A program made the translations under genes and the position numbers. The notes beneath the pieces were generated by a model. That model was not told the origin of the DNA. It saw only the letters and a list, made by a program, of their open reading frames with translations, and made no database searches. This document shows, in pieces, positions 18,053-26,197 of a stretch of 64,000 bases of DNA. The stretch covers positions 248,001-312,000 of the forward strand of contig CBDCFT010000003.1 of NCBI GenBank assembly GCA_965216365.1, read 5' to 3'. This DNA is from CBDCFT01 sp965216365 (GTDB taxonomy: Bacteria; Pseudomonadota; Gammaproteobacteria; Arenicellales; CBDCFT01). Numbering within the stretch: the stretch's first letter is position 1; each line of letters opens with the position of its first letter.

Positions 18053-18881
18053 ATTCATAGCTGAGCTGAGTTGCGTAGCGATGCTGTTTTATTCTCACGC
18101 TTGCTTTGCTGAAGAAGAACCCTTGTTCGAGCTCGGTCTTGGTCCCGGTGCGCTGGTGTTGCCGGATTATCGCGGCGCGAAAGAAGAGCGTGGTTATTTC
18201 ATTCCCGTGATCTATCCGATATATCGTGGAAAAATTTTCCAACTGGACGATGAAGGCCTGCATGGTTTGCTGTACAAATGGCCGCGCGCGAAACTGGACT
18301 TCAGCGCCGATGGCAGTGTTCCCGTCGATAGCGACCGCATCGATATTCGTGAAGACATGCCCGATCTCGATCCGACTTTTCAGCTCGGGCCGTCACTTGA
18401 AATTACACTATGGGACGAGGCGCGCGCGCGTCAGGAGTTCATATTTAACGCGGCATTGAAAGGTGTTTTTGCGGTGAATTCCGGCATTGAACACATCGGG
18501 TTTACCTTTTCACCGCACGTGACCTATTACCGGCATATGCCATGGCTCGGTCGTTCATGGCGTTTAGGTTTATCCGGCGGTTTGGAGTTTAGCGATAACG
18601 AGTACCATGATTATTACTATACCGTCGAGCCAGAGTTTGTTCGTCCCGACCGGCCGTTGTATGACGCCGACGCGGGCTATGCCGGTACGCGTTTTACCGT
18701 ATCGTTTCAAAGCATCAATGAAAAAAACTGGATTAGTTTATTCGCACGCTATGATTATATCGATGGCGCGGACTTCGAAGACAGCCCGTTAGTGTTGAAG
18801 AACGGCAGCTTGACTGCGGGTGTAGTCTTTACCTGGTTTTTATGGAAATCGAAGAAGATGGTGGATGTGGAGCCGTTTTAA
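18033..18881 (+). CDS. MipA/OmpV family outer-membrane protein
   Basis: 282 residues. An N-terminal signal peptide (about 25 residues, ending ...SHACFAEE) is followed by a beta-rich sequence with the family start GLGPGALVLPDYRGAKEERGYFIPVIYPIYRG and a C-terminal barrel end (GVVFTWFLWKSKKM). The family includes MltA-interacting protein MipA and OmpV. The exact role (scaffold, porin or stress-related) is unsure. The gene overlaps the end of ctaA by 20 bp, which suggests coupled expression although the functions are unrelated. Confidence 0.85.
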   Translation: MKPKKIKFIAELSCVAMLFYSHACFAEEEPLFELGLGPGALVLPDYRGAKEERGYFIPVIYPIYRGKIFQLDDEGLHGLLYKWPRAKLDFSADGSVPVDSDRIDIREDMPDLDPTFQLGPSLEITLWDEARARQEFIFNAALKGVFAVNSGIEHIGFTFSPHVTYYRHMPWLGRSWRLGLSGGLEFSDNEYHDYYYTVEPEFVRPDRPLYDADAGYAGTRFTVSFQSINEKNWISLFARYDYIDGADFEDSPLVLKNGSLTAGVVFTWFLWKSKKMVDVEPF

Positions 18882-18885
18882 GGGT

Positions 18886-18984
18886 GGCTGTCAGCTTTCG
18901 GCGATCAGTCCTTTAAATTAGAGATGGTGGTTGAAATACGGAAGACATTTTATGCTTTCAGGTAGGAGCGACCTTGGTCGCGAA
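18886..18984. repeat. Two dispersed repeat units between convergent genes
   Basis: A heptad-type unit (GGCTGTCAGCTTTCGGCGA, 18886 on) and a REP-like palindrome (GGAGCGACCTTGGTCGCGAA, from about 18965) lie in the 203-bp gap between the MipA gene and coq7. No gene and no obvious terminator T-run are seen here. Confidence 0.6.
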
Positions 18985-19084
18985 TGGTCTTAACTGGAAT
19001 GACCGCCAGGGAAGGTGAAAATGCAAGATGACCATCGGAAACAATTCTTGCCTCCACTGTACTTAGAATGACTGCTACTAAAAC

Positions 19085-19723
19085 CTAAACCCAATGCGCT
19101 GTCCGGGTCATCACTTTCGAACCGAGCTTCATTAAATCTTTAACCGGTGTCGGTAATTCCGCGCCGCCTGCTTTAATCGCGGTGGTGGCGTGTTCACTCT
19201 CGTCGATTTTCATTTGTTCGACAATGGCGCGGCTTCTTTCGTCTTGCTCCGGCAAACGCTCCAAGTGACCTTGTAAATGATCGGCGACCTGGTGTTCGGT
19301 TTCCGCTAGGAAACCAAGATTCCATTTATCGCCCGCAAGACCCGCCGCCGCACCAAGCGCAAACGAACCGGCGTACCAAAGTGGATTGAGCAGACTTTTG
19401 CGGGCGCCAAGTTCATCCAGGCGTTGTTCGCACCAAGCCAGGTGATCGTTTTCTTCCGCAGCCGCCTGTTCCAAAGATTTCTGAACATTTTCGTCTTTCG
19501 ATGTGAGTGCCTGACCTTGATACAAGGCTTGTGCGCATACTTCGCCGACATGATTGACCCGCATTAGTCGCCCGGCCTCGCGGCGCTCAAAGTCGGATAA
19601 GTCAGTTTCATCAACATCTGCCGATGGATTGATGCGTCCGGTCGTGCGTGGTGCGCCACATACAGTCCGCAGCGCCTGGTCGGCGTTTAAGATGAGTTTG
19701 TCTACTAATGATTTTTTAGTCAT
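19085..19723 (-). CDS. coq7: 3-demethoxyubiquinol 3-hydroxylase (Coq7)
   Basis: 212 residues of the di-iron carboxylate family that adds the hydroxyl group in the last ring-hydroxylation step of ubiquinone synthesis. Iron ligands are visible in MRVNHVGEVCAQALYQGQ, EEDHLAW-type (AAAEENDHLAWCEQRL), ETEHQVADHLQGHLERLP and DESEHATTAI. ATG 19723 has a GGAG Shine-Dalgarno 9 bases upstream and is preferred to the GTG at 19738. Coq7 replaces UbiF in many Proteobacteria and requires oxygen, so this cell can respire aerobically. Confidence 0.93.
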   Translation of the reverse strand: MTKKSLVDKLILNADQALRTVCGAPRTTGRINPSADVDETDLSDFERREAGRLMRVNHVGEVCAQALYQGQALTSKDENVQKSLEQAAAEENDHLAWCEQRLDELGARKSLLNPLWYAGSFALGAAAGLAGDKWNLGFLAETEHQVADHLQGHLERLPEQDERSRAIVEQMKIDESEHATTAIKAGGAELPTPVKDLMKLGSKVMTRTAHWV

Positions 19724-19834
19724 GGCATTAATCTCCACTGGCTATTTTATAATGCCGCGTTGGTTACTGCATCCTTTAACGACAAGCTTTTATTTGTGCT
19801 AGATTGGGTAAAGCCAACTATAGAAATAAAACAA

Positions 19835-20803
19835 ATGACCGACCAAAAACCCGCCGTTCTTGTTACCCGCAAACTGCCAGAAGCTGTCGAGCAACGGATA
19901 CAGGAAAACTTTGATGCGAAATTCAATGCGCATGATCATCCTTTCACAACCGATGAAATGCTTGAGTTAGCCCGGGGTGTGGATGCTATATACGCTTGCC
20001 ATACCGATAAATTTTCCGCAGAAGTCATCCGCCGTTTACCGAACAGCGTCCGTGCCATCGCCAACATCTCCGTGGGTGTTGATCATGTCGATCTGGATGC
20101 GGCCAAATCACGTGGCATTATTGTTACCAATACGCCCGGCGTGTTAGCGGACGCAACTGCCGAGTTAACCATGTTACTGATTCTCGCCGCGGCCCGCCGG
20201 GCGGGTGAGGGCGAACGTCTGGTACGTTCCGGTGGCTGGAATATGTGGAGTCCGAATTTTATGCTGGGCGTCCAAGTGACGGGTAAGCGCCTGGGCATTA
20301 TCGGCATGGGCGGCGTTGGACAGGTGGTTGCAAAACGCGCCCGTGGATTCGATATGCAGATTCATTACTACAATCGCATGCGTTTAGCGCCAGAAATCGA
20401 ACAAGACGCGATATATCATGAAAGCTACGAGGATCTTTTGCCGCAATGTGACTTTCTCACATTGCATTGTCCGGCCACGCCTGAAACACACCGGTTATTG
20501 AACGCCGAACGTATCGCATTGTTGCCGGACGGTGCCATTGTCGTGAACGCCGCCCGTGGCAGCGTTGTAGATGAGACGGCACTGATGGCTGCACTAAAAT
20601 CGGGCAAATTGGCAGCGGCCGGTTTGGATGTATTCGACAATGAGCCAAATATCGATCCTGCATGGCGCGAATTGGACAATGTGTTTTTAATGCCTCATGT
20701 CGGCAGCGCCACACACGAAACACGCAATGCAATGGGTTTTATGGTGGTCGACAATCTCAAAGCTATCTTTGCCGGCCAGGAACCGCCCAATCGCTTGGTA
20801 TAG
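19835..20803 (+). CDS. D-2-hydroxyacid dehydrogenase, glyoxylate/hydroxypyruvate reductase type
   Basis: 322 residues from ATG 19835 (MTDQKPAVLVTRKLPEAV). The NAD(P) Rossmann motif is GKRLGIIGMGGVGQVVA. The catalytic Arg-Glu-His set is present: R in VNAARGSVVD, E in FDNEPNID and H in MPHVGSATHETR. The sequence ISVGVDHVDLDAAKSRGIIVTNTPGVL matches the GRHPR/glycerate dehydrogenase group. It would reduce glyoxylate or hydroxypyruvate to glycolate or glycerate, which fits the glycerate kinase, hydroxypyruvate isomerase and glycolate oxidase genes a few kilobases away. Confidence 0.85.
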   Translation: MTDQKPAVLVTRKLPEAVEQRIQENFDAKFNAHDHPFTTDEMLELARGVDAIYACHTDKFSAEVIRRLPNSVRAIANISVGVDHVDLDAAKSRGIIVTNTPGVLADATAELTMLLILAAARRAGEGERLVRSGGWNMWSPNFMLGVQVTGKRLGIIGMGGVGQVVAKRARGFDMQIHYYNRMRLAPEIEQDAIYHESYEDLLPQCDFLTLHCPATPETHRLLNAERIALLPDGAIVVNAARGSVVDETALMAALKSGKLAAAGLDVFDNEPNIDPAWRELDNVFLMPHVGSATHETRNAMGFMVVDNLKAIFAGQEPPNRLV

Positions 20804-20960
20804 CAAGTGGTATAGCAAAAGACCTGTAACATGCTAGGATATGAGGTTCTTGACCGATTCTGCGTTTAAGTACGTGATCGGGAAAAGGGGTACACGACCA
20901 CTTGCCGGTCAGTACAAGAATAATTACTTAATACAAATCTCTCTTAAGAGGAGTTATGCG

Positions 20961-22085
20961 ATGAAATCAGATAATAAAACTACGTCCGTGGATAAAACCA
21001 AAGGACGCCGGAATTTTCTGAAAGCCGGCGCGGGCGCAACCGCAGCAGTTGTTGCTGTACCTTACGTCGCCAGAGCTGAAACTGTTTTAAAGGTTCAAGC
21101 GGCCTGGGGCGGGGGAATCTTTCTCGAGTTCGCACAAGACTACGTCAATAAAGTAAACGCCATGTCCGGCGGTTCGCTGAAGATCGACTTGCTGGCGGTG
21201 AACTCAGTAGTGAAAACCGCCGAGATGCAAACCGCTGTGCATAAAGGCGTACTCGACGGCGCGCATCTGGTACCGGCGTATTGGTATTCGAAAAGCGCCG
21301 CCGCTTCTTTGTTCGGTACCGGTCCGTGCTGGGGTTGGAATGCTAATCAACTGTTAGGCTGGATTAAGTACGGTGGCGGTAGCGAGTTGTACTATGAATT
21401 AATGGATGCGCTGAAACTGGATATCGTTGGTTTCTTTAACAGCCCGATGCCGGCACAACCCTTAGGTTGGTTTAAAGAGCAAATTACCAGCTCGGAACAG
21501 ATGAAAGGGTTGAAATACAGAACCGTCGGTTTGGCGGCGGATGTACTGCAGGAAATGGGCATGTCAGTCGTGCAGTTGCCCGGTGGTGAAATTCAACCGG
21601 CGATGAAAAGCGGTCTCATTGATGCAGCCGAATTCAACAATCCGACTTCGGATAAAGACTTCGGTATGCAGGATGTTTCGAAAGACTACCACTTGGCAAG
21701 TTTTCACCAGAGTCAAGAAGCATTTGAAATTATTTTTAACAAGAGCCTGTTTAACAAGTTACCTGAAGAGCACCAGGCGATTCTGGAATATGCTTCTGAA
21801 GCGTCTTCTGCTGACTTTACCTGGAAGTCTCAGGACCGTTACTCCAATGACTTGATCGCATTGGAAGAACTAGGTGTGAACGTGCATCGTACACCGGATT
21901 CGGTCATGCAGGATCAATTAAACGCGTGGGATGTAGTTACCGCGCGATTGTCCGAAGCTGATCCGTTCTTTGCGAAAGTTGTCGAGTCGCAAAAAGCATG
22001 GGCCAAGCGCGTGGTTCGCTACGAGTCACTCAACGCTCCGGATTATGCGGGTGCTTATAAGCACTACTTTGGAGAAATGGTTTAA
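20961..22085 (+). CDS. dctP: TRAP transporter substrate-binding protein (DctP family), Tat-exported
   Basis: 374 residues from ATG 20961, preceded by AAGAGGAG. The N terminus carries a twin-arginine signal (GRRNFLKAGAGATAAVVAVPYVARAE), so the protein folds in the cytoplasm before export. The mature part has the TRAP receptor signature around residues 145-220 (FFNSPMPAQPLGWF, KGLKYRTVGLAADVLQEMG, AEFNNPTSDKDFG). It captures an organic anion in the periplasm and delivers it to DctQM. The ligand is not readable; the linked amidase hints at an amide- or amino-acid-derived acid. A strong terminator-like hairpin follows. Confidence 0.92.
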   Translation: MKSDNKTTSVDKTKGRRNFLKAGAGATAAVVAVPYVARAETVLKVQAAWGGGIFLEFAQDYVNKVNAMSGGSLKIDLLAVNSVVKTAEMQTAVHKGVLDGAHLVPAYWYSKSAAASLFGTGPCWGWNANQLLGWIKYGGGSELYYELMDALKLDIVGFFNSPMPAQPLGWFKEQITSSEQMKGLKYRTVGLAADVLQEMGMSVVQLPGGEIQPAMKSGLIDAAEFNNPTSDKDFGMQDVSKDYHLASFHQSQEAFEIIFNKSLFNKLPEEHQAILEYASEASSADFTWKSQDRYSNDLIALEELGVNVHRTPDSVMQDQLNAWDVVTARLSEADPFFAKVVESQKAWAKRVVRYESLNAPDYAGAYKHYFGEMV

Positions 22086-22100
22086 GGTTCAATGTTGCGC

Positions 22101-22132
22101 ACCGGGCCGGTATACGCCGGCCCGGTTTTTCG
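22101..22132 (+). terminator. Strong hairpin with T-run between dctP and dctQ
   Basis: The arms ACCGGGCCGG and CCGGCCCGGT enclose a 6-base TATACG-type loop and are followed by TTTTT. It looks like a rho-independent terminator placed inside the operon. It could let the binding protein be made in excess over the permease subunits. Confidence 0.85.
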
Positions 22133-22175
22133 TTTGAAATGCCAAATGCCATCTTTTGGCGCCATTAAATCAAGA

Positions 22176-22267
22176 AAGTCCGCGGCGTTTTAGCGACGCG
22201 ATGGACGAGGGGATAATCGATATCGGCACCGAAGGGGTTGCGAGTATAAGCTCGTGGCTCCGGACTT
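22176..22267 (+). promoter_or_regulatory. Candidate structured leader RNA upstream of dctQ
   Basis: Between the terminator and dctQ, a closing stem of seven perfect pairs joins AAGTCCG (22176-22182) to CGGACTT (22261-22267). It encloses a hairpin GCGT/ACGC (22185-22199) and another CGAG/CTCG (22241-22254), around the segment CACCGAAGGGG. GTCC at 22178-22181 can instead pair with GGAC at 22203-22206, which is mutually exclusive with the closing stem. I recognise no known riboswitch class. It may simply be a mRNA-stabilising fold. Confidence 0.3.
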
Positions 22268-22302
22268 AAAGTGCGTAAACCGAAGCCGCCAGGTTAAATC
22301 TT

Positions 22303-22896
22303 ATGAATCGATTTCTGCATTTTGTTGACAGTCTGAGTGTTTGGGTCGGTAAGGCCTTCGCGTGGTGTATCGTCGTGCTGACATTCGCTACCTGTTATGA
22401 AGTTTTTGTGCGCTACGTGCTAAATAAGCCGACGGTCTGGGCCTTCGACATGAGTGTGCAAATGTACGGTGCCTTGTTCGTCATGGCGGGCGCCTATGCT
22501 TTGGCCCAGGACGCGCACGTTCGTGGCGATGTGTTGTACCGTTTGATGTCGCCGCGCACCCAGGCATCGATCGATCTCACCTTGTATATCGTTTTTTTGC
22601 TCCCCGCCGTATTTGCCCTGACTTGGTACGGCTACGGCTTTGCAAAAGACTCCTGGTTTTATAAAGAAGTGAGTTGGAGTAGTCCCGCTCGCATTCAGAT
22701 TTATTTTTTCAAAACGCTTATTCCCATTGCTGGTGTTTTGATCATGTTACAGGGTTTGGCGGAGTCTATCCGTTGTGTTATGTGCATCCGAGATGGCAAG
22801 TGGCCGCCGCGTATGCATGACGTTGAGGAAACGGAAACCATGTTGATGCATGAAGCCGAGGATGAGAAAGCATTAAACAAGGGGGCAACACAATGA
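22303..22896 (+). CDS. dctQ: TRAP transporter small permease (DctQ)
   Basis: 197 residues with four predicted membrane spans. The family segment FVRYVLNKPTVWAFDMSVQMYGALFVMAGAYALAQDAHVRGDVLY (residues about 33-77) is clear. It links the periplasmic receptor to DctM in the inner membrane. A C-terminal soluble tail is rich in acidic residues. The stop overlaps the dctM start by 4 bp (ATGA), so translation is coupled. Confidence 0.93.
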   Translation: MNRFLHFVDSLSVWVGKAFAWCIVVLTFATCYEVFVRYVLNKPTVWAFDMSVQMYGALFVMAGAYALAQDAHVRGDVLYRLMSPRTQASIDLTLYIVFLLPAVFALTWYGYGFAKDSWFYKEVSWSSPARIQIYFFKTLIPIAGVLIMLQGLAESIRCVMCIRDGKWPPRMHDVEETETMLMHEAEDEKALNKGATQ

Positions 22897-24251
22897 CCGA
22901 TCCGCAAATCGCCATCGTCATGCTGGTGTTGTTTATCGGCATGGTGTTGCTGGGTTTCCCCATTGCCTTTACTTTGCTCGCCATGGGTTTGGCGTTTGGC
23001 TATTACGCCTATTACGACGCGCTGCGCATGGATACGATTTTCGACAATCGTATTTTTGATCTTACTGTGCAGAACACTTTCTCGGTGATGTCCAACGATG
23101 TGTTGGTAGCGATTCCGCTATTTCTATTCATGGGTTATATCGTCGAGCGGGCGAACATCGTTAACCGTTTGTTCTTTTCCCTGCAACTCGCGGCGCGCCA
23201 TTTACCCGGTTCGATGGCGGTGGCGGCGTTAGCCACATGCGCAATTTTCGCCACAGCCACCGGCATTATCGGCGCGGTGGTGACCTTGATGGGCATGCTG
23301 GCATTACCGGCCATGCTCAAGGCAGGTTACGACAATAAGTTTGCATCCGGCGTTATTTGTGCCGGTGGTTGTTTGGGGATTTTGATACCACCCAGCATTA
23401 TGTTGATTGTGTACGCAGCCATCGCCGAGTTGTCGCCGTTGCGTTTATATGCTGCGGCCATGTTTCCCGGTTTGATTCTCGCAGGCATGTACATGGTGTA
23501 CGTGGTCGTGCGTTCTACTATAAATCCCAAACTCGCGCCCAAACCGCGGGAAGAGGATGTACCACCGACGGCAATGATTGTTTTTCAGGTAGTGACTTCG
23601 GTGATTCCTCTGGCGGTTTTGATACTCGCGGTGCTCGGTTGTATTCTGTTTGGCCTGGCGACGCCTGCCGAAGCCGCCGGTGTCGGCGCTTTGGGCGGTT
23701 TGGTGTTGGCTTTGGCCTATCGCTCCCTGACCTGGGAGCGGTTTAAGGAATCCGTATTTTTAACCGCGAAAACATCGGCCATGGTGTGCTGGTTGTTCGT
23801 CGGTTCGTGGACATTTGCGTCGGTATTTTCCTATCTGGGTGGGCATGCCTTGATCGAAGAGTGGATTCTCGCTTTGAGTCTCGGCACAGTGGGATTTTTG
23901 ATTTTGGCCCAGGTGATTATTTTCCTGCTCGGCTGGCCGTTGGAGTGGACGGAGATATTGATTATTTTCGTGCCGATATTTTTGCCCATGCTGGATACCT
24001 TCGGCGTCAATCCGTACATGTTCGCCATGTTGATCGCATTAAACTTGCAAACGTCGTTTTTGACACCACCCATGGCAATGTCGGCGTATTATTTGAAAGG
24101 CGTGGCACCGCCACACATACAGTTAGTTGAAATTTTTCGAGGCATCATGCCTTATCTCGCTATCGTAATTTTATGCATGGTGTTGATATACATGTTCCCT
24201 GGAATCGCGCTGTGGTTGCCGGATTATTTCTTCGGCAAGTTGCCGTCCTAG
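22893..24251 (+). CDS. dctM: TRAP transporter large permease (DctM)
   Basis: 452 residues and about 12 membrane spans. Typical segments are MSNDVLVAIPLFLFMGYIVERA, CAGGCLGILIPPSIMLIVYA and LQTSFLTPPMAMSAYYLKG. This is the sodium- or proton-driven channel subunit of the TRAP system in the inner membrane. It follows dctQ with a 4-bp overlap and precedes the amidase gene by 42 bp. Confidence 0.94.
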   Translation: MTDPQIAIVMLVLFIGMVLLGFPIAFTLLAMGLAFGYYAYYDALRMDTIFDNRIFDLTVQNTFSVMSNDVLVAIPLFLFMGYIVERANIVNRLFFSLQLAARHLPGSMAVAALATCAIFATATGIIGAVVTLMGMLALPAMLKAGYDNKFASGVICAGGCLGILIPPSIMLIVYAAIAELSPLRLYAAAMFPGLILAGMYMVYVVVRSTINPKLAPKPREEDVPPTAMIVFQVVTSVIPLAVLILAVLGCILFGLATPAEAAGVGALGGLVLALAYRSLTWERFKESVFLTAKTSAMVCWLFVGSWTFASVFSYLGGHALIEEWILALSLGTVGFLILAQVIIFLLGWPLEWTEILIIFVPIFLPMLDTFGVNPYMFAMLIALNLQTSFLTPPMAMSAYYLKGVAPPHIQLVEIFRGIMPYLAIVILCMVLIYMFPGIALWLPDYFFGKLPS

Positions 24252-24293
24252 ATTTTCGTCGCTAAGTTTTCGTTGCTGAATAGCGGGCAATAA

Positions 24294-25625
24294 ATGTCGT
24301 TGCATTCCCTTGGAATCACCGATGCGGTGGATACTCTTGTCCGTGGCGAAGCATCCTCGGAAGATCTGGTTGCCGATTGTCTTGAGCGCATTGATGAGTT
24401 TGAACCCGCTACCCAGGCCTGGGCGCATCTAAATCCCGAGGCGGCATTACAGCAGGCGCGTTCGCGGGATGAGACGCGTCGTCGTGGCCGCGCACTGGGT
24501 AGATTACATGGCGTGCCGGTAGGGATTAAGGACATCGTCGATACTGCCCGTGTTCCGACCGAGTGTGGCTGTGAATTATTCTCGGGACGTATACCGACGA
24601 AAGACGCCTGGTTGGTGCAAAAACTGCGTGACGAAGGCGCGGTGATCATGGGCAAAACTGTCACCGCTGAGATGGCGACCTTTGCTCCGGGTAAGACGCG
24701 TAATCCGCATAATCCGGACCATACACCGGGCGGCTCTTCCAGCGGCAGCGCGGCCAGTGTGGCCGCATTTATGGTTCCGGGCGCGGTTGGCAGTCAAACT
24801 AACGGTTCGGTGATTCGCCCAGCAGCTTATTGCGGCGTCATAGGCTTTAAACCGAGTCATGGATTCATTTCAACGCAAGGCGTTTTAAAGCAATCGCCAT
24901 TTCTGGATCAGGTTGGCGTGTTCACAAGATCGATTCCCGATGCCGCTTTGTTGGCGGAAATCATTATCGGCTCACATCCCGATGATGACGTTGCAGGAGT
25001 CAGCAGACCAAAGCCGCCCTTGTTGCGTATCTGCAATGAAGAACCACCCATGCCACCCCGCTTCGCCTTCGTACGCACCGCGCGCTGGAGTCAAGCGGAT
25101 GAGGCGACGCAAGCGGGTTTCGAACAAGTTGCCGAAGCGTTAGGCGAGCGGGTGGATGAAATTACCTTGCCACCGATTTTTGATGCCGTTTGGGATTGGC
25201 AAAAAATAGTCAACGAAACCGATATTGCGGCGAACTACGGCGCTCTTTGTGCGCGTGGAATGGACAAGATTAGTTCGTCCTTGCGCAGTCAAATTGAAAA
25301 TGGCCGTGTGACAAAAACCGTTGACTATTTGCATGCTCAATCCCAACGTGCAGCGTTAAACTCATGTCTAGACGAAATTTTTGAGGATTACGATGCACTG
25401 ATTACGCCTGCCGCCACGGGCGAGGCACCGAAAGGTCTGGATCACACCGGTGATCCGGTATTTTGCACACCCTGGACGTTTTGCGGTGTTCCTGCACTGA
25501 CTTTGCCATTGTTGCAAGGCGAGTCGGGTTTGCCGGTCGGTGTGCAGTTAGTAGGTCAATATGGCGACGACGGACGCTTGCTTCGCACCGCACGTTGGCT
25601 GCAAAATGAGATAGATAGAATCTGA
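24294..25625 (+). CDS. Amidase signature family hydrolase
   Basis: 443 residues with the Ser-cisSer-Lys layout: K79 (VGIKDIVD), the cis-serine in GGSSSGSAA (residues 146-154) and the likely nucleophile S172. Around S172 the sequence reads QTNGSVIRPA instead of the common TDTGGSIRIPA, a mild departure in the oxyanion region. It hydrolyses an amide bond, substrate unknown. The genes before it encode a TRAP transporter, so the pair may import and split the same amide compound. No GatB or GatC is nearby, which argues against a tRNA amidotransferase subunit. Confidence 0.88.
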   Translation: MSLHSLGITDAVDTLVRGEASSEDLVADCLERIDEFEPATQAWAHLNPEAALQQARSRDETRRRGRALGRLHGVPVGIKDIVDTARVPTECGCELFSGRIPTKDAWLVQKLRDEGAVIMGKTVTAEMATFAPGKTRNPHNPDHTPGGSSSGSAASVAAFMVPGAVGSQTNGSVIRPAAYCGVIGFKPSHGFISTQGVLKQSPFLDQVGVFTRSIPDAALLAEIIIGSHPDDDVAGVSRPKPPLLRICNEEPPMPPRFAFVRTARWSQADEATQAGFEQVAEALGERVDEITLPPIFDAVWDWQKIVNETDIAANYGALCARGMDKISSSLRSQIENGRVTKTVDYLHAQSQRAALNSCLDEIFEDYDALITPAATGEAPKGLDHTGDPVFCTPWTFCGVPALTLPLLQGESGLPVGVQLVGQYGDDGRLLRTARWLQNEIDRI

Positions 25626-25631
25626 TGAATG

Positions 25632-25713
25632 TGTCATTTCGAGCACAGCGAGAAATCTTTAAAAATCGAATCATCAGTTCACTTTAAGATTTCTCCCTTC
25701 GGTCGAAATGACA
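25632..25713. repeat. Palindromic MITE-like repeat
   Basis: Two long arms face each other. The left arm begins GTCATTTCGAGCACAGCGAG (25632 on) and the right arm ends CCCTTCGGTCGAAATGAC (to 25712); they share GTCATTTCGA, GAGAAATCTT and AAA in mirror order around a short AT-rich centre. Similar non-coding palindromes with GTCATTTCGA ends occur in many bacterial genomes. It lies just after the amidase gene and may also serve as a transcription barrier. Confidence 0.7.
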
Positions 25714-25772
25714 GGGTTGAATTAATCTGAATTTCCATTGCACAATCCTAAAATGCGAAATAGGATAACCAC

Positions 25773-25943
25773 ATGAACGAACGAATCGCAGGCGCTATTG
25801 CCATGATTATTGTCAGCGCATTTTTACTGGGTCTGGCCAATTCCATCAGCCAGACACCGTTCTGGGTCATCGTGTTATGCGTTTTGCCAATGGGTTGGAT
25901 TGCCTGGTGGCAGGAAACCGTGCGGCATAAATCTGATTATTAG
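25773..25943 (+). CDS. Small hydrophobic protein, 56 residues
   Basis: An open frame from ATG 25773 to TAG 25943 with GGATAA just upstream as a possible ribosome site. The product has two predicted membrane spans (about residues 5-23 and 29-46: AIAMIIVSAFLLGLAN and FWVIVLCVLPMGWIAWW) and a short charged C terminus. I do not recognise it. It stands alone between a palindromic repeat and the convergent glycerate kinase gene, and could be an orphan small membrane protein. Confidence 0.5.
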   Translation: MNERIAGAIAMIIVSAFLLGLANSISQTPFWVIVLCVLPMGWIAWWQETVRHKSDY

Positions 25944-26172
25944 CGATAAACCTTTTTCGGCGCGACGTGTAGCGCCCTAACAATTAGCAGGATCCATAAT
26001 CGGGATCGAATGAAATGGAATCCGGGAATACTAGGCACGTTGCATTTCTGAATTTCGCTACGCCACATCCAGGCTATCACTACTCGTCGTTAGGTTGAAT
26101 TGAGTTCGAAATTTAGCAAGAACACGTAAGGTGGGTTGAGGTAGGGTGCAACGTGTTGCACCGAAAACAAGA
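25944..26172. repeat. Non-coding gap with a perfect palindrome
   Basis: No gene is seen. The perfect palindrome GGTGCAACGTGTTGCACC (26145-26162) lies next to a GTGGGTTGAGGTAGGGTG-like segment, the style of short intergenic repeats. It sits at the convergent ends of the small membrane protein gene and glycerate kinase and could fold in either transcript. Confidence 0.45.
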
Positions 26173-26197
26173 CTACAAAATCAAAATCGCACGAAAA

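Noticed and set aside
22176..22300. Glycine riboswitch upstream of dctQ, suggested by CACCGAAGGGG
   Set aside because: Only this short core resembles the class. The other conserved parts (GGAGAG and CTCTCAGG-type segments) are missing, and the gene order does not favour it.
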